In this document: positions 26,501-39,105 of the stretch, in pieces
Layout of the letters: the number at the start of each line of letters is the position of its first letter
Position numbering within the stretch: position 1 is the stretch's first letter
Source: Orthonyx spaldingii
Lineage: Eukaryota; Chordata; Aves; Passeriformes; Orthonychidae
Direction of reading: 5' to 3'
NCBI GenBank assembly: GCA_013397795.1
Contig: VZTJ01005309.1
Location: 310,001 to 374,000 of the forward strand
Length of the DNA stretch: 64,000 bases
Made by a program: the position numbers and the translations under genes
Notes under the pieces: generated by a model
The model's input: the letters and a program-made list of their open reading frames with translations, nothing else
Told to the model about the DNA's origin: nothing
Databases searched by the model: none

Positions 26501-26920
26501 TCAGAGCATTAATTTCTTACATGATCGCATCTTGGAACTACATTAAAAGTTAATTTCATCAGTTTTAAAAATAGGAACATTTTAAAAAATCTTTATTCCA
26601 GCAAAGAATTTCTAGAACTGTGCACTACTGTCTCCTATATTGAAAACATCTCTAAAAGATGCAGTTGTGGTCCATATCTAACCACTGACACCTGGGTAAG
26701 CTGTTAAGTGACAGTACTTTTTCTTTAGTAGTAGATCTTGAAGTTCTAGCAATCATATACAGCCAAAATTCCCAAGAAACTGGCCTCCAACATCCATACT
26801 CTCTTGTACATTATACTTCATATAATATTTTGGAAGACGTGAACAGAGAGACACATCATTTCCATATATACTTCAGAGCACGTCTGATGTTTTGCTTCAT
26901 TTTCTCAAAAGTGATCAAAA

Positions 26921-26948
26921 TGATTTTATATAATTGATTTTATATAAT
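26921..26948 (+). repeat. Perfect 14-bp tandem duplication
   Basis: TGATTTTATATAAT is repeated twice head to tail with no mismatch, consistent with a replication-slippage duplication. Confidence 0.85.
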
Positions 26949-29900
26949 TATTTTTATGTTTGTTATAGGACTGATTAGTGCAAATAAGTAGTGTTCCCTG
27001 TTCTCTAATCTTACGCTTTTTTGCTCCTGGGAATAAAAGTTTCTGGCATATGTGCTTCATCTAATGTATCAACTTATTTACATTAAAAAATTGCAGCTAG
27101 TTTCAACTATTTCTTTTAGACAGATTTCATCAGACATTTGACCTTTATTGAATATAAAATATACTCTGATTACAGGGTAGAATTTTAATGGTCACTGGAA
27201 TATAGCAAATTGAACTAGACAATTTAATATGCTTCTCTTACCTTAAGTTTTAAGAGTAACTGATTTCAGGAAAGAATGTTCAGGAAAAACTTCTCACCAG
27301 ATTTCTTCTTTCTTTGAACCATCTGCTCTTTTCATACCTTCTGACTATTTTCTTAGGAAAATAAAAATTATTGCTGGTTCACCTTAAGAATTGTGAACAC
27401 TGGAATGAAGACAAGCATGTGCCACTGCAACCTGGATGCTTTCTCCTCTTCTTGCTCTTCACTCTAATTTTCCTCTTCAGGAATGCATTTAACATATCCA
27501 AATATCTAATTGAAACAAGCACTTCAGAGAAAAAGTTCTGGTTTTGATAAACTACCTATCTAAAATGAAATTTTGGCTGCACTTATCTTTAGAAGGATTT
27601 GACCAAGATTTCTTTCTTATACATCAAGAAAAAAAAAAAAAAACAACAGAATAGCAAGTCTATCAGGAGTAGCACTGTGCAGCAAATCACAGGACTATTG
27701 GAATTGGGTCATCTGTTCTGCTTGCAGTCTAGAAGTAGTTTAGCTATTTTTTTCTGCCTCTGTTTTTCAATGCATGGTACTTGCTGCATCGTGAGCATGT
27801 CTAATTGGTCGTCAACATAGCAGAGGAGGTATTTCTTCCACAGCCAAACTACATGACAGGCTTCATACCTGACTCTTGGCATATAAGACATATGTGACTC
27901 TCTTTCAGTTCATGAACAAAAGGTCTGATGCCTCCTAGTTGCCCCATACTCCCTGCAGGCTAGACAGACAAACATATTGTGATAGAGAAACCTCAACTTT
28001 GACACGTGGTGCTAATTAGTCACATACCAATTGTACTTACCAAAGCCTCCAAACATTCACTGAAAATAAGTGATATTTCCTGAAAAGGGAGCTTGTTGAA
28101 AGAGGAGATCATTCTTTCAGGTTAGAAAGTCTTTCATACGCTTCACTCAGTGAACTTGATCCAGAGCTTATGAGGTCAAAAGGAGGTTTTGCATCAAGTT
28201 CAGTGGCTTTGAATCAGGACCCCAACAAAATGTCAGTGGGAAAATTTGACCTAGTAGTTTATGGGCCTTAACAAGGAACTTGTTCCCTTATGGGATCTTA
28301 ACAAGAACATTGCTAGATTAAAGTCATAAGTAGTCTCTTCTGATACACTGTGTAGAATGACCATCAGTTAAAAAGAAATATTCATGCATTTTCAAAGGGT
28401 TTGGGTGAATTTTGAACAAAAAAGCACAAGGATTCATGTTGCTAAATTACTGTTTTTCTGAAATGTTCTCCTGTGACTCTGTAGAGGTATGGCATCATCA
28501 ATGTTTTGTTTTATGAGTCTACCATACTGCTCACGTTTCACTGGTCATTTAATGACTTTTCTTGTTTCAGCCCTTGAGGCTGGTCTATTAATGCTTCATA
28601 GCTTTACTTTGCCTTTCTGTGGTCCAGTGAATGTTATCAACCTTTGTGTGCTAAATTCATTTACTGGCCAATTTAAAAATTCACCCTCATAAACATTTCA
28701 CCTTTATTTCTTTTCATATCAGCACCACATGGGATGAATAATAGTGTTAGCACACCCTGACTTCAAGGGCCAGCAACTGTACAGTATAATCTGAAAAAAT
28801 GTGTGCTTCACAGGAAGAATTGACTTCACAGCAATAAACGGGGCTTGAGCTTTGTCAGAAATCCAGAACAGCTTTCTGTCCAGCAAGAATTTTTTGTTAT
28901 GTACCATTTATAAAAAAAAATAAATCAACTGACCTCAAAGGACATTGGATTTCTCTTTCATTTTTCTTGTAGGTAGTTCTTTCCTAAGACCTTTAGTTCA
29001 CTCAGAAGTTTGTTAATAGCTTAACTTCATACAGAGAGTAAATATTACAAATCTGTTAGAAACAATGAACTTTACATTATGCAAAAAACTCTGATAATAA
29101 AAGATGTTCTGGGATATAATATAGAGGAGTCCCAAACAGGTAAGGTATTTACTTGTCTCTGCACTGCCCCATGTTGAGGCGTACATCAGCTTATTTGGAA
29201 ATCTTAGGTCTCCGTACATTCAGTTACTGGTATCCTTTGCTTATCCCTTTAACTCTTGCTACAGCTGTCATTATCTTTACATTTTCTAAGTGTGGATTTT
29301 GCTGTGGCCCAACAACAAAATGATGTTTCTCTAAAGTGGAAGTGGAGCTTTAAGAGGCAGAGCTTTTCCAAAATGCGGTAGTGGTAAAAATAATAAACTA
29401 ATTGCCTACCCCTCAAGGACCACAGACATTAGAAGAATCAAAACTCAAATGGCATAGTGGCAAAACTTTAAAAGAAATTTTCCTTTTCATATAGTATACA
29501 TTTCAACTCCAGAAATATGAACCATCTGTAGGAAACCCCTGAGGGAACAGCAGCAGTGCAGATTGCCTGTTAATGTCCTGGCCCACCTCCTGTTTGCAAT
29601 ACATCTCAGGCAATCTTTTTTCCTATGTACATTTCATGATCTCTTACGCTAATTATTTGAAATTCACTTATGATAAATGCCTTCTGTCTCTTTGCAGTGT
29701 GGCATGCACCCTGGATGTTCACCACTTTTGTGTGCCACAGGATGACTATTATAATAGACTTCCAGATAGAGAAAGATAAACTTTTTTGTTGAGGAGCATT
29801 TACTTAAACAAGGCAAGAAAATAAGAACAGCATTATTTGGGCTATACTGTATAGCCAAATATATTTGTCAGGGATACTTTCATTTCCTATTTTGATTATG

Positions 29901-31775
29901 ACAAGAAATAAATTAAAAAATGTTATTGGAACAACTTAAATTATCTTTGGTTGTGTTTCCGCAAGCATTTCAGTGCTTTGAAAATTATGTTATGTTATAG
30001 AAATAAGAAATTTTCAAATTCTAGTCCATAGAGCTTTTGTTGGAAAAAAAACTCAATATGATTGTGGTTGACATTTTTGCTCCTTATTAAGAGTACAATG
30101 GTACGATAGCAGAGCCTGTCTAGGCAAGACACAGAAGACTTCTGAAGACTGGGCTGAAGCACCTCTCTCAGGGGCTGAACATCTCACAAGCCACGTGCCC
30201 TTTCATCCCAGAAGAATGAGATCTATCAGCATCTCATCCATGCCTCTACCTTAAAATAACATATACTTTCATCAAAGGGACAGTAATGTCACATAACTAA
30301 GACCTTAGGGACTCCATGCATGACATTGTGCTTTGCCAGGTGCCAGAGCATCTCATTTGTTCCAGAGAGTTAGGGCAAATGATCCGAGCCTTCTCTGCTT
30401 AGCTTCATACCCATGTATTCCTTCTTAGACTTTTAAGTTATCAGAGTTCTTGTCAAAGTTTTCCATGAAAGTGTAATCAGACTGTGTCTTTCTTTTTGGA
30501 AGACAAATTTAGGAGATGAATCCTACCCCACTGACCCTACCTGTTATCCAACCTCCCTTCTCCAAGATTCCTTATTCCCCAAGAGACAGCACCACCGTCA
30601 TATAACCAGTAAGTATGTTGTCAATAACTTTTTGTTCCTATGGGGGAGAATAGGAAAGGTCACTGGAGCTGGGCTTGTAAATTCTTATGTAAAACACCTT
30701 TAGAGGGGACCAGAATTTGCAGGACCTTGTGACTTGGAAAGTTTTCCCTTCTGCCATGCAAAATGTGCACCTTTAAGTCAGCATTCCTCTACTATGAAGG
30801 AACAAGGTTGTCTGCAATTAGGTGCTGATTACATCTAAGCCGGGTACTCAAACTTTTCAAGCTTATCTTCCCAGACATAGGCACTTGAAGCTTATTCCTT
30901 GTTTTAAATAAAATCCAGAATTTCTGATCTAATTCCAATACTGTCTGGAAGTACTAGGAACCCTGGCAGAGGCTTTGAGTGACTATTTGTCCATTCAGAG
31001 TGAACTGCATGGGACCACATCCAGCCAGATTGAGTGAGAAATTGTGAGGACTTCTTCCTGAATTACTTGCATGCAAAATTCTGCTGCTATCACTTCAATT
31101 CAGATTTATATCTGAATGAATGTGGAAGCCAAGGATAGAGTGTGCCAGTTGCTGCTTTTAGCTCTTAACGCAATAGTACATAATTCATATCAGTGTTTGA
31201 CAAGCTGGGATCTTTAAAGGAAATTGCTTAGGCCTATATTATTGGAAGTGGCATTTATATATTCTGGATGTTTTCTTGCGGTTCTCTTTTTCTCTGTAGT
31301 TTAACTCTCTGGTATTTATAAGTTTTCCAGAACAGAAATGCAATAAAGTCAAACAGTGATTTATTGGCTGAAACAGAGATAATTCTAATGCTGAAAATTG
31401 ATACATACTTTTTTCTTACCTTCTTTGCTATAAACAATAAGGAACTAACTAGACTAATTTCTTAATCTTTGAAGCCTTTATCCAGTGAGCACATATACCA
31501 GTCAAATACCAGATGGATTTCAGATCAGATCTTTAACTGTCAAACAATAAGATAGTATGAACCAAGCAGAAATTCACATATTTTTCTCTTGTATGATGAA
31601 GTTCCTGCTGTTGTGAAAGTGCTGTTTCTACCGTCCAATGCCATTATTGGTGCATGTCCATTTTATTGTTCTTATTCCCCCAAGAATTTTTTTACCAGTA
31701 CTTACTTTTCTTTAGGCATTTCTTCCATTGCTTGGTGTATCTGATATTATGCTGTGGCATGAGGCTAATCTGTTC

Positions 31776-31876
31776 ATGATCCTGTGCAGTGTGCTCTAGG
31801 ATGATCCTGCTTGAGCAGGGAGTTTGGAGCCACTGTGGTGCCTTCAAACCTTACCCACTCTGTGATGCTGTGATCT
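31776..31876 (+). mobile_element. CR1 LINE 3'-tail fragment
   Basis: A sense-strand fragment of the CR1 3' UTR: CCTGTGCAGTGTGCTCTAGG, then ATGATCCTGCTTGAGCAGG, a CCTTCAAACC box and terminal octamer remnants CTCTGTGATGCTGTGATCT. No coding part remains. Confidence 0.85.
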
Positions 31877-32046
31877 GCGTGCATTCGTTCTGCCAGGCCA
31901 AAGCTTGTCTCCCTTCCCTGACCTGCAGCTACACCCATGGCCAGACGGCAGTGTTTAATTCCTCAGTGCTGCTTTCCCCAGGGGTCATTCTCCCCTCTCA
32001 TCCCAGGTTCCTGTTCTCTCCAGACCCAATGCCAAACCCTCCCACT

Positions 32047-32251
32047 TCCTCTCCTCTCCTCTCCTCTCTCCTCTCCTTTCTCATCCAGGTCCTATGCCCT
32101 ACTTAGAGTTCCCCCATATGCCTTCATCTCCACTCTCTGAGAGATCCCTACTCCCTCTACCATTATAATTGTGTTTTCCTTGACTTTTCTTTCTCTTCAA
32201 CAGTATACTTTAAAAGCCACAGTGAACAGCTAAAACAAGGGACATTGTTTT
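32047..32251 (+). repeat. Left copy of a 205-bp exact duplication flanking a single N
   Basis: These 205 bp, starting inside a CTCCT tract and ending ..GGGACATTGTTTT, recur without mismatch at 32264-32468, separated only by one N at 32252. The pattern fits two contig ends that overlap but were not merged, rather than a real tandem duplication. Confidence 0.95.
32051..32065 (+). repeat. Short CTCCT microsatellite (3 units)
   Basis: Three clean CTCCT units inside a longer CT-rich tract (about 32046-32080). The duplicate beyond the N carries at least six units, a length difference expected of two alleles or of slippage. Confidence 0.9.
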
Positions 32252-32252
32252 N
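32252..32252. other. Single-N contig join
   Basis: One N separates two copies of the same sequence. It most likely marks an assembly join, not an ambiguous base call. Confidence 0.85.
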
Positions 32253-32282
32253 CTCCTCTCCTCTCCTCTCCTCTCCTCTCCT
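32253..32282 (+). repeat. CTCCT microsatellite (6 units)
   Basis: Six perfect CTCCT units start immediately after the N, so the array may be truncated by the contig end. It corresponds to the three-unit tract at 32051-32065. Confidence 0.95.
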
Positions 32283-32468
32283 CTCTCCTCTCCTTTCTCA
32301 TCCAGGTCCTATGCCCTACTTAGAGTTCCCCCATATGCCTTCATCTCCACTCTCTGAGAGATCCCTACTCCCTCTACCATTATAATTGTGTTTTCCTTGA
32401 CTTTTCTTTCTCTTCAACAGTATACTTTAAAAGCCACAGTGAACAGCTAAAACAAGGGACATTGTTTT
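32264..32468 (+). repeat. Right copy of the 205-bp exact duplication
   Basis: Identical to 32047-32251, then continues into new sequence (GCTGGAATGTG..). It is probably the same genomic DNA seen a second time. Confidence 0.95.
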
Positions 32469-35187
32469 GCTGGAATGTGATAGTAGTCTTCTGAGAGTAG
32501 AACTTTCATCTGTAGACAATTAAAGAGCTGCTCTGTCAGCTAACCAAATGCCAGGGTCTCTGCACATCTCCCTTTTCATCCTTTAACTTTCTAACTTCTA
32601 CCCAAACCCCTAAGTTTCTACCCACTGACACAAGAACATTCCACAGAAGTGACTAGATATGGCATTCCAAAATTACTACATTAATTCCAAACATTCAAAC
32701 AGAGATGCCAGTCTGCAAGGTCTTATGGGCTCAGACAATAAATGTCAAAACAAGTACCCCATATTTACTGTGTCTCAAAAAGCAAATGCACTTTTTACAC
32801 AAGCAAAAATATGGTTTTATTTTCCTAATTATCACCCTTGTCATCATAGACTGGACCTTGACACACACATCTGAGTTCATTCTTTCTTATGCATCAGCAG
32901 CAGTACCAGCAGTCCTGCAGATCAAACAAGGCTCTGTTCAGCCTTGTAAAAAACAGTTTTCTTCCTTTCTGTGTTCTCAATGACTTCAAGGCTCCCCCTG
33001 TTCTTAACAGTACTGCCTGTTTCAAGCATTCAGCCGTTACCAGGTGGTCTTAAAAATCAATACCATGAGCTTGGCTTAAAACTAACCTGTGTGTTCCTCT
33101 GTATTTAAAATGCATGTGGATTGCCCTCTCAAGCTTTTGTCAATCACTGTGAAAACTAGAGTAGAATTTAGATGTTACTACCTACAAACATTTGATTCAA
33201 AGAGGAGTCTTTTAGAGCAACACCAAATAGTGTCAGGGGCTCGTGCAGTGTTGCACAGAAGTTATTGCAGCTGGCTGCATTAATCTGTCATTCTGCCATT
33301 GACAGACTGGGTGAAATAAAATCCTTGGCTTACTCTGGTTATAGGTCTGTGATCACTCTATGCTGATGTAAGAAGCAGCTGTTGCCAAAAGAGGGTGGTC
33401 TCATTCCTGCTACTTTTCTTGCACTGATTCTGCTTTTCAGTGGCTGCGTGACGAGCTGGACCAGCAAGTTAATTGCTATTCTGACAAGTTAATTGTAAGA
33501 TGCATTAGGCCCTGACACAAAAAATTGTGTGCATGCTTGAATTTTACTGGTACTAGCAATTGAGAAAAAATGGAATGTGAAATTGAGGAAAAGTACTTAA
33601 ATAAGAAAACATATTTTTAGCCATTTTTCAGGATATAAACCTACGTTCTCCAATCAATTTTGCTTTAATTTCCACACCAACTTGGAAACGGAACTTGGCC
33701 TTAGCAAGGAATCAGCTGCATTTCCTATGCAGTTCCACCAAAAGTACCCCTCCTCTACATGTCAGGCTCTTGTTGCTCTACTGCTGTATGGGATTATGAC
33801 TAATGGATGCTGTGTGAGCATCATCTACCTGTTCTGTGGGCCATGAGAGCACTTATACTATACTTACACAGAAGATGAAGATCAGTAAATACTTCACAAG
33901 ACATCCCACCACCAGCTTTTATTTACAGCAAATATGGATTGTATATCGATTTCATCATAAAGATATACATTGATGGATACATTACAACAACATGGTCATT
34001 CTCCTTTAGATTAAAGGGATTTAACATGCAATATTCTATAAATCTTCCTTGGTTACATGATGAAAGCACACATTTTAAGTGAAAAAGATCTCTAGGAATT
34101 GTGTGAAGTATTTTGAAGATATCAGCATATATTTTACTCATATATTAATTTCTTGTTTAAAGTGTAGAGTTGTAATAGTATGCTCAATGCTTTTTAAATA
34201 GAACATTTATTGTACTTTTCTGAAGGAGTTTCTAGAAAACTGTTATTTCCAAAGCTGGAAGATCTCATAGCTTTTTTAAGATTCCAATATTTGCTTTTTT
34301 ATAGACTGATCTCAACAAAGATTACTGTAATATCCAAGAATTTTTTCTGACATGGTCACATTTCATATACACTCATATAAAAGACAGCTTGAATATTCCT
34401 GATTTAAGTTTCATACCAAAGTAACTCTTCTTGAAGCAAAGTTACTATTTTCTGTCATTGCAAACATGAATTGTCTGTCCATGCTGAAAAAGAACTTGGC
34501 TCTTCCTACTTCTGAGTCTTCCAGACTGCTTTTTGGAATTTGCTTAATTATATCCTTTAGAAAATATCTGACTCATACTTCCTGATGTCCTTAATTAAAT
34601 GTTCGAAGATTTCCCTCAGTTACAAACCCTTTGATGTACACAGATTTATTAACAACTAAAGAGTGAATTCTGAGCTGAATTTTCCAAACTTCACTTTCTG
34701 CTGCAGAATCCAATAACAGCATAACCCCCTTCTAGAAAAAGTTGGAAATTCTTTTAAATGTTATTAAAAGACTCTGCTGTGTGCCCTTATTCATCTTCAC
34801 AGAACTGGTAAAAATGAATTTTCTGAGTTTCCAAAGAAATTTAGCCTGAAATGAAAAGCAAATATGGAAAATTCCAGCTTCCATAATTATGGTGCCATTA
34901 TAATCAACTAACCTGAAGCATTCAGAATATAGCAGCCTACCTTAGTTATAGCTTTTATTACCACTGTTTCCCACAAAGATTAGAAGGGCTGGCAAAAAAT
35001 CTTACCTAAAATGCTATGCAATATCTGAGTATATCTGAGTAAGGCAGGATTTGTAAATAGGGAATTTTATCACTGCAGACACTCATGACATCATTCTGTG
35101 AGGGTTATTCGATACACTGGGCTTGTTGGTCAGGCAGCAAGACTGAATTCATTGTCATTCAATTCAAGCATATTATACACAAACTTC

Positions 35188-35217
35188 CAAGGAGATTTTA
35201 AAAATTCAAGGAGATTT
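35188..35217 (+). repeat. Short direct repeat CAAGGAGATTT
   Basis: CAAGGAGATTT occurs at 35188-35198 and 35207-35217, 19 bp apart. A small local duplication. Confidence 0.7.
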
Positions 35218-38200
35218 AAAGACACTTAGACACTGTGAAGGCATGGGTAGCGTTTGTTTTTAACAAGTTTAAGAGGGGGAGATTAATCCAGAACCAATCA
35301 AAATTTAAATAAAATAAAATCCTGATAATTTTGACAGGATTTAGTTCAGTCATTTTAGTAAAACAGCAGGGTGCAATATTACCTTGTTCTGACATATCCT
35401 TGAAACTAAAAAAATACAAGTATTAATCCATTCCAATCCCTGACATATAAAAAATATTTCAAGTATAATTCTTCAATACCACACAAATTGACATTTAACA
35501 GTCCCTTTAAGTATCAGGATACCATAGGGACATACAGCTAAAGAAACACAACTATTAAACCAAACCAGTGGTTTTCTCAACACTTAAATCCAGTTATACT
35601 TACTCTGGTGCAAGCAGATTCAAGACAAGCAGCAATTAATCAAAGTGTTAAGGGGCGATTTTATGATGTTTAAATGCTTGGAGCATTATAATGTGATTGA
35701 GAGTTTAGAATTGTTCCAGATGTTGAAAACATCATTTCATAAAAATGAATAGAAGTTCAAAATTCTATTGTATCCCATCAGCTTCTATTTAGGCCAACTC
35801 TTCTAGCACTGACTCTAAATCACTAGGTTTTGGAGACATGCCAGGAAAACAAACCAGTCCCTTACTAGCATCTCCTTGTCTATATAAAGTTAGATATTTA
35901 CAATTAGAGAGTATCCAAGAACGATGCCAAGGCACCATTTACAATTTGAAAAAAGTTAAATGTCTTTCAAATGAGCATTCAGGACTCAGATGAAGAGAAT
36001 ATATAAAAATAAATTTAAATATAAATGTGAATATTAAAATATATATCTATATACCTGTATCTACCTATCTACCACACAGTGCAACCTGATATTTGCTAGT
36101 GGCTGTACATCACATACAGAACATTTCTGAGAAAAGAAAGCACATCCACGTGGAATACAGTTAGAATCAGGATTTAGGTAATAAGATAAATGTTTGTTCC
36201 TTCTGGATTCACTCTGATCATTCCTTTTTCCTTTGGCCCATCTCTTAAACATGCATAAGTTTTGCACCTTCCCATGGTCCCATTAAAAGGTCTAATAGCA
36301 AGTTTATCCAGTCCCACAACTGTCTATCCCCAGACCCTACAACAAGCCACGTGCCCCTGAAGGCAGTAATCCTGACCAGTTTGTGCAGTGTCTTCCCTGG
36401 GTCCCCTTGAAGGGTTTCCTCCTGAATACCGTGGTCTTTGATCCTTTCTCAATAATCCTGGGAGTGGCCAGATCAGGGCACTCTGTTTGAATGGAATAGA
36501 TTTTGGGGGTTCCACCACCCATCATTGTTTCTCTTTGCTCAATATGATTAGCCTTCAGTAACATAACCTAATATAGAAGTATTCTGTTTTTAACATATTT
36601 GGTGCATTCTCACCTTTGTCTCTCCTTTCCTCCTGTAAATAAATCACTGTTCTATAACAAAAACCCAAAAGTGTACCTACATCTTGTATTAATAAGGATC
36701 CAGCCGTGGCAGCATGGTATCTAGCACAAGAAAATTTATCTCCATTTGTTAGACTTCACACATTCCATTAGGCCTTGACCTGTTTCTACTAAACACTCTG
36801 AAAAATCTTCATATTCCTCAGCTTTGTAAAATGTTGTGTCTAGTATTTTTCCCTCTTTCCTCTGTACTTTCATCCTTTGTCCAAATGTCTTGTATGTGCT
36901 TCTTTATTCAGGGAAACATATGCATATTTCTTTGCTTACATCCTCTGACCTTCCTAACTCTGTCTAAAACACAGTTCTGTGAAAACCAAACTCCTTCCCA
37001 AATGGTCTCCTTCTGTTTCCTGGCAATGAACCTCCTCCCCTAGTCCCGGTCATTTTATAGTTTCAATGACATTTTTTTGTTCTCTCCCTGTTTCCTCTCC
37101 TCAGCATCTTTCCACTTTGTGCTTGTCCATGTCCATGTCTTTCTCCTCTCTGCTTGAGCTTATTCACTCTAATTATTTGTTCCTTTTTGCTGCATCAACC
37201 TCTTCTCCAGCAGGTTATCAAGGATTCTGCTTCATTACTTATACAACCTCCCTGCTGCCTGAAAAATCATTCATGTTTTCCAAAATCACTCCATATCTAT
37301 GTCATCCTTTGTCTTCTACACAAAGCTGCATTTCTTTCAGCAGCTACATAAGCCAATCATTGTCAACAAGTCTGATGTGACTCAAAGAATTCTTACTAAG
37401 GTCTTCCCTTAGAAGAGTTTAGTAGACACTTTTGTATGCTACTCCAGTTTTCTCCAGCTTCTGTTTGAAACTCTTCATTGGCTTCATGACAGCAGAAAGT
37501 CAGCATTCTTCCCACATTTGAGATGGGAGGTAAGCTTACGTCCCTGTTGAATGCAAAATCAAGTCTCTTATTAAAGAATAAATCCAAAACAAAACAAACC
37601 AGCTACCAAAAAAAACCCAGCTAATAACAGCTACTGAATCAAGACATTAATTCAGTCTTTGCTACTAAGTTGTTTTGGCTTTATTTTCCTTTCATCTTAG
37701 CTATTCTTTCCCAAGCTCTCTGGTTCATCAAGATAAATTCTGTATCCATTTTCCTTTCTTCTACCTGCCTCTCTGCCTGCCATTGAGATTGCCATTTCTC
37801 TGTGCTAACCTAATCTTACCAATATCCTAATCATTACGGTATCATCCTTTCTTTTAAATAAAACTTCTGCCCTTATGTTCATAAAATTGGACATTACTTC
37901 AAGGTCTTCAAAACACACCGGTAGGAACTTAGCTTTTTAGGGCAGAGCAAGAGATGTGAAAAAAAGGGGATGGCAGTTAATTTTAAAGTTTTCTTTCGTA
38001 AATTTAAACCTTTTTCTTATGCCTAGCTGTGTCCGTGGAGAAGTCAGCAGCTAATGAGAATAATATATTAATTTTGCAACAGATACTGGGACTTAAAGTG
38101 TGTGTGGGATGGAATATGCCCTACGTTAGCTGATGTGTTCAGACACCTCTTAGCAAATGTTCATGGCCCACTGTGTGATTTGTCTTCTGCTGCTATGTGG

Positions 38201-39077
38201 CAAGAGGCACATGTAGAGACCAAGATTCATAACTAGACTTGGCAGCTTTTTATATCTGAGTGGATTAAGCCAGTGAAGTAAATAAGGAGGTGGGCAAGCT
38301 TAAATTATTTCCATATGGGAGAAGAATTTTGATATCCTAAGGGGATTTTAAGCCTAGAGGCTGATCCTTCAAAACTTTCCAAAATTATAAATGCACCTCT
38401 GCACAAAAGCCTGAGAGTTATGGCTGGAGTCCTCTCAGAAGCCAGAAAACCAGTACAGTGCTGGTGTCATATATCTCTAGGTATGCAATATCTGAGGTGA
38501 TAAATCTAAAAAAGAAGAATTTAGTAATAAGAAAAATTACCTGATAAAGGAGGGAGTAGCTAATACCTCGTACTTAGTCAATAGTCTTTTAGGCAATTAA
38601 ATATGGCATACAAACTTCAGCGTCAAAATGTGATCACACACCAGTGTTTCTTTACTTTACTCTCTCCAGAACCTGGTAAGATGCCGGTTTTCCAGGTATA
38701 GCACTAGCATTAGAAGTTTACTTGCATAAGATGGCACTTCCTCAGCCGTGTAAGGGGGTATTAATATCAGGAAGATCTTCACATGGAAGAATATGCAGAA
38801 GCATTATATCATAGGCAGCAACAGCTGAGGCCTGAAAATTTGAAAATCTGCCAGAAAAGCAATTTTTGAAATTGGGAATAATAGCATGCAATGTTATTTT
38901 TGATAGCCACCCACCTAGACGCGTTTGTAGCATCTGGGAACACTGCAACTCACACTGCAATTATTATGCTTCATTTATAATCTTTTCATGTTTAGTGAGA
39001 ATTTCAGCTTGCACACAATAATTGCTTCTTCATCTATCATCATTTGTTGGTTGTGATAGCTTTATCTTTGCACCATT

Positions 39078-39105
39078 AGGCTGAATATGTCTGTATATTC
39101 AGCCT
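39078..39105. repeat. Perfect inverted repeat, 11-bp arms, 6-nt loop
   Basis: AGGCTGAATAT (39078-39088) and ATATTCAGCCT (39095-39105) are exact reverse complements around GTCTGT. It would form a hairpin in single-stranded DNA or RNA. No flanking features suggest a microRNA precursor, whose stem would need to be longer. Confidence 0.85.

Larger units (their letters stand above)
17651..31775. other. Long unidentified non-coding stretch
   Basis: About 14 kb without a supported gene or recognised transposon. Frames are under 120 codons and show no recognisable domains. Minor details are interleaved short repeats at 23513-23575, a 14-bp tandem duplication at 26921-26948, a poly-T run near 26040-26056 and an A-run near 27631-27645. 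Ancient repeats or non-coding RNA exons could be hidden here. Confidence 0.55.
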
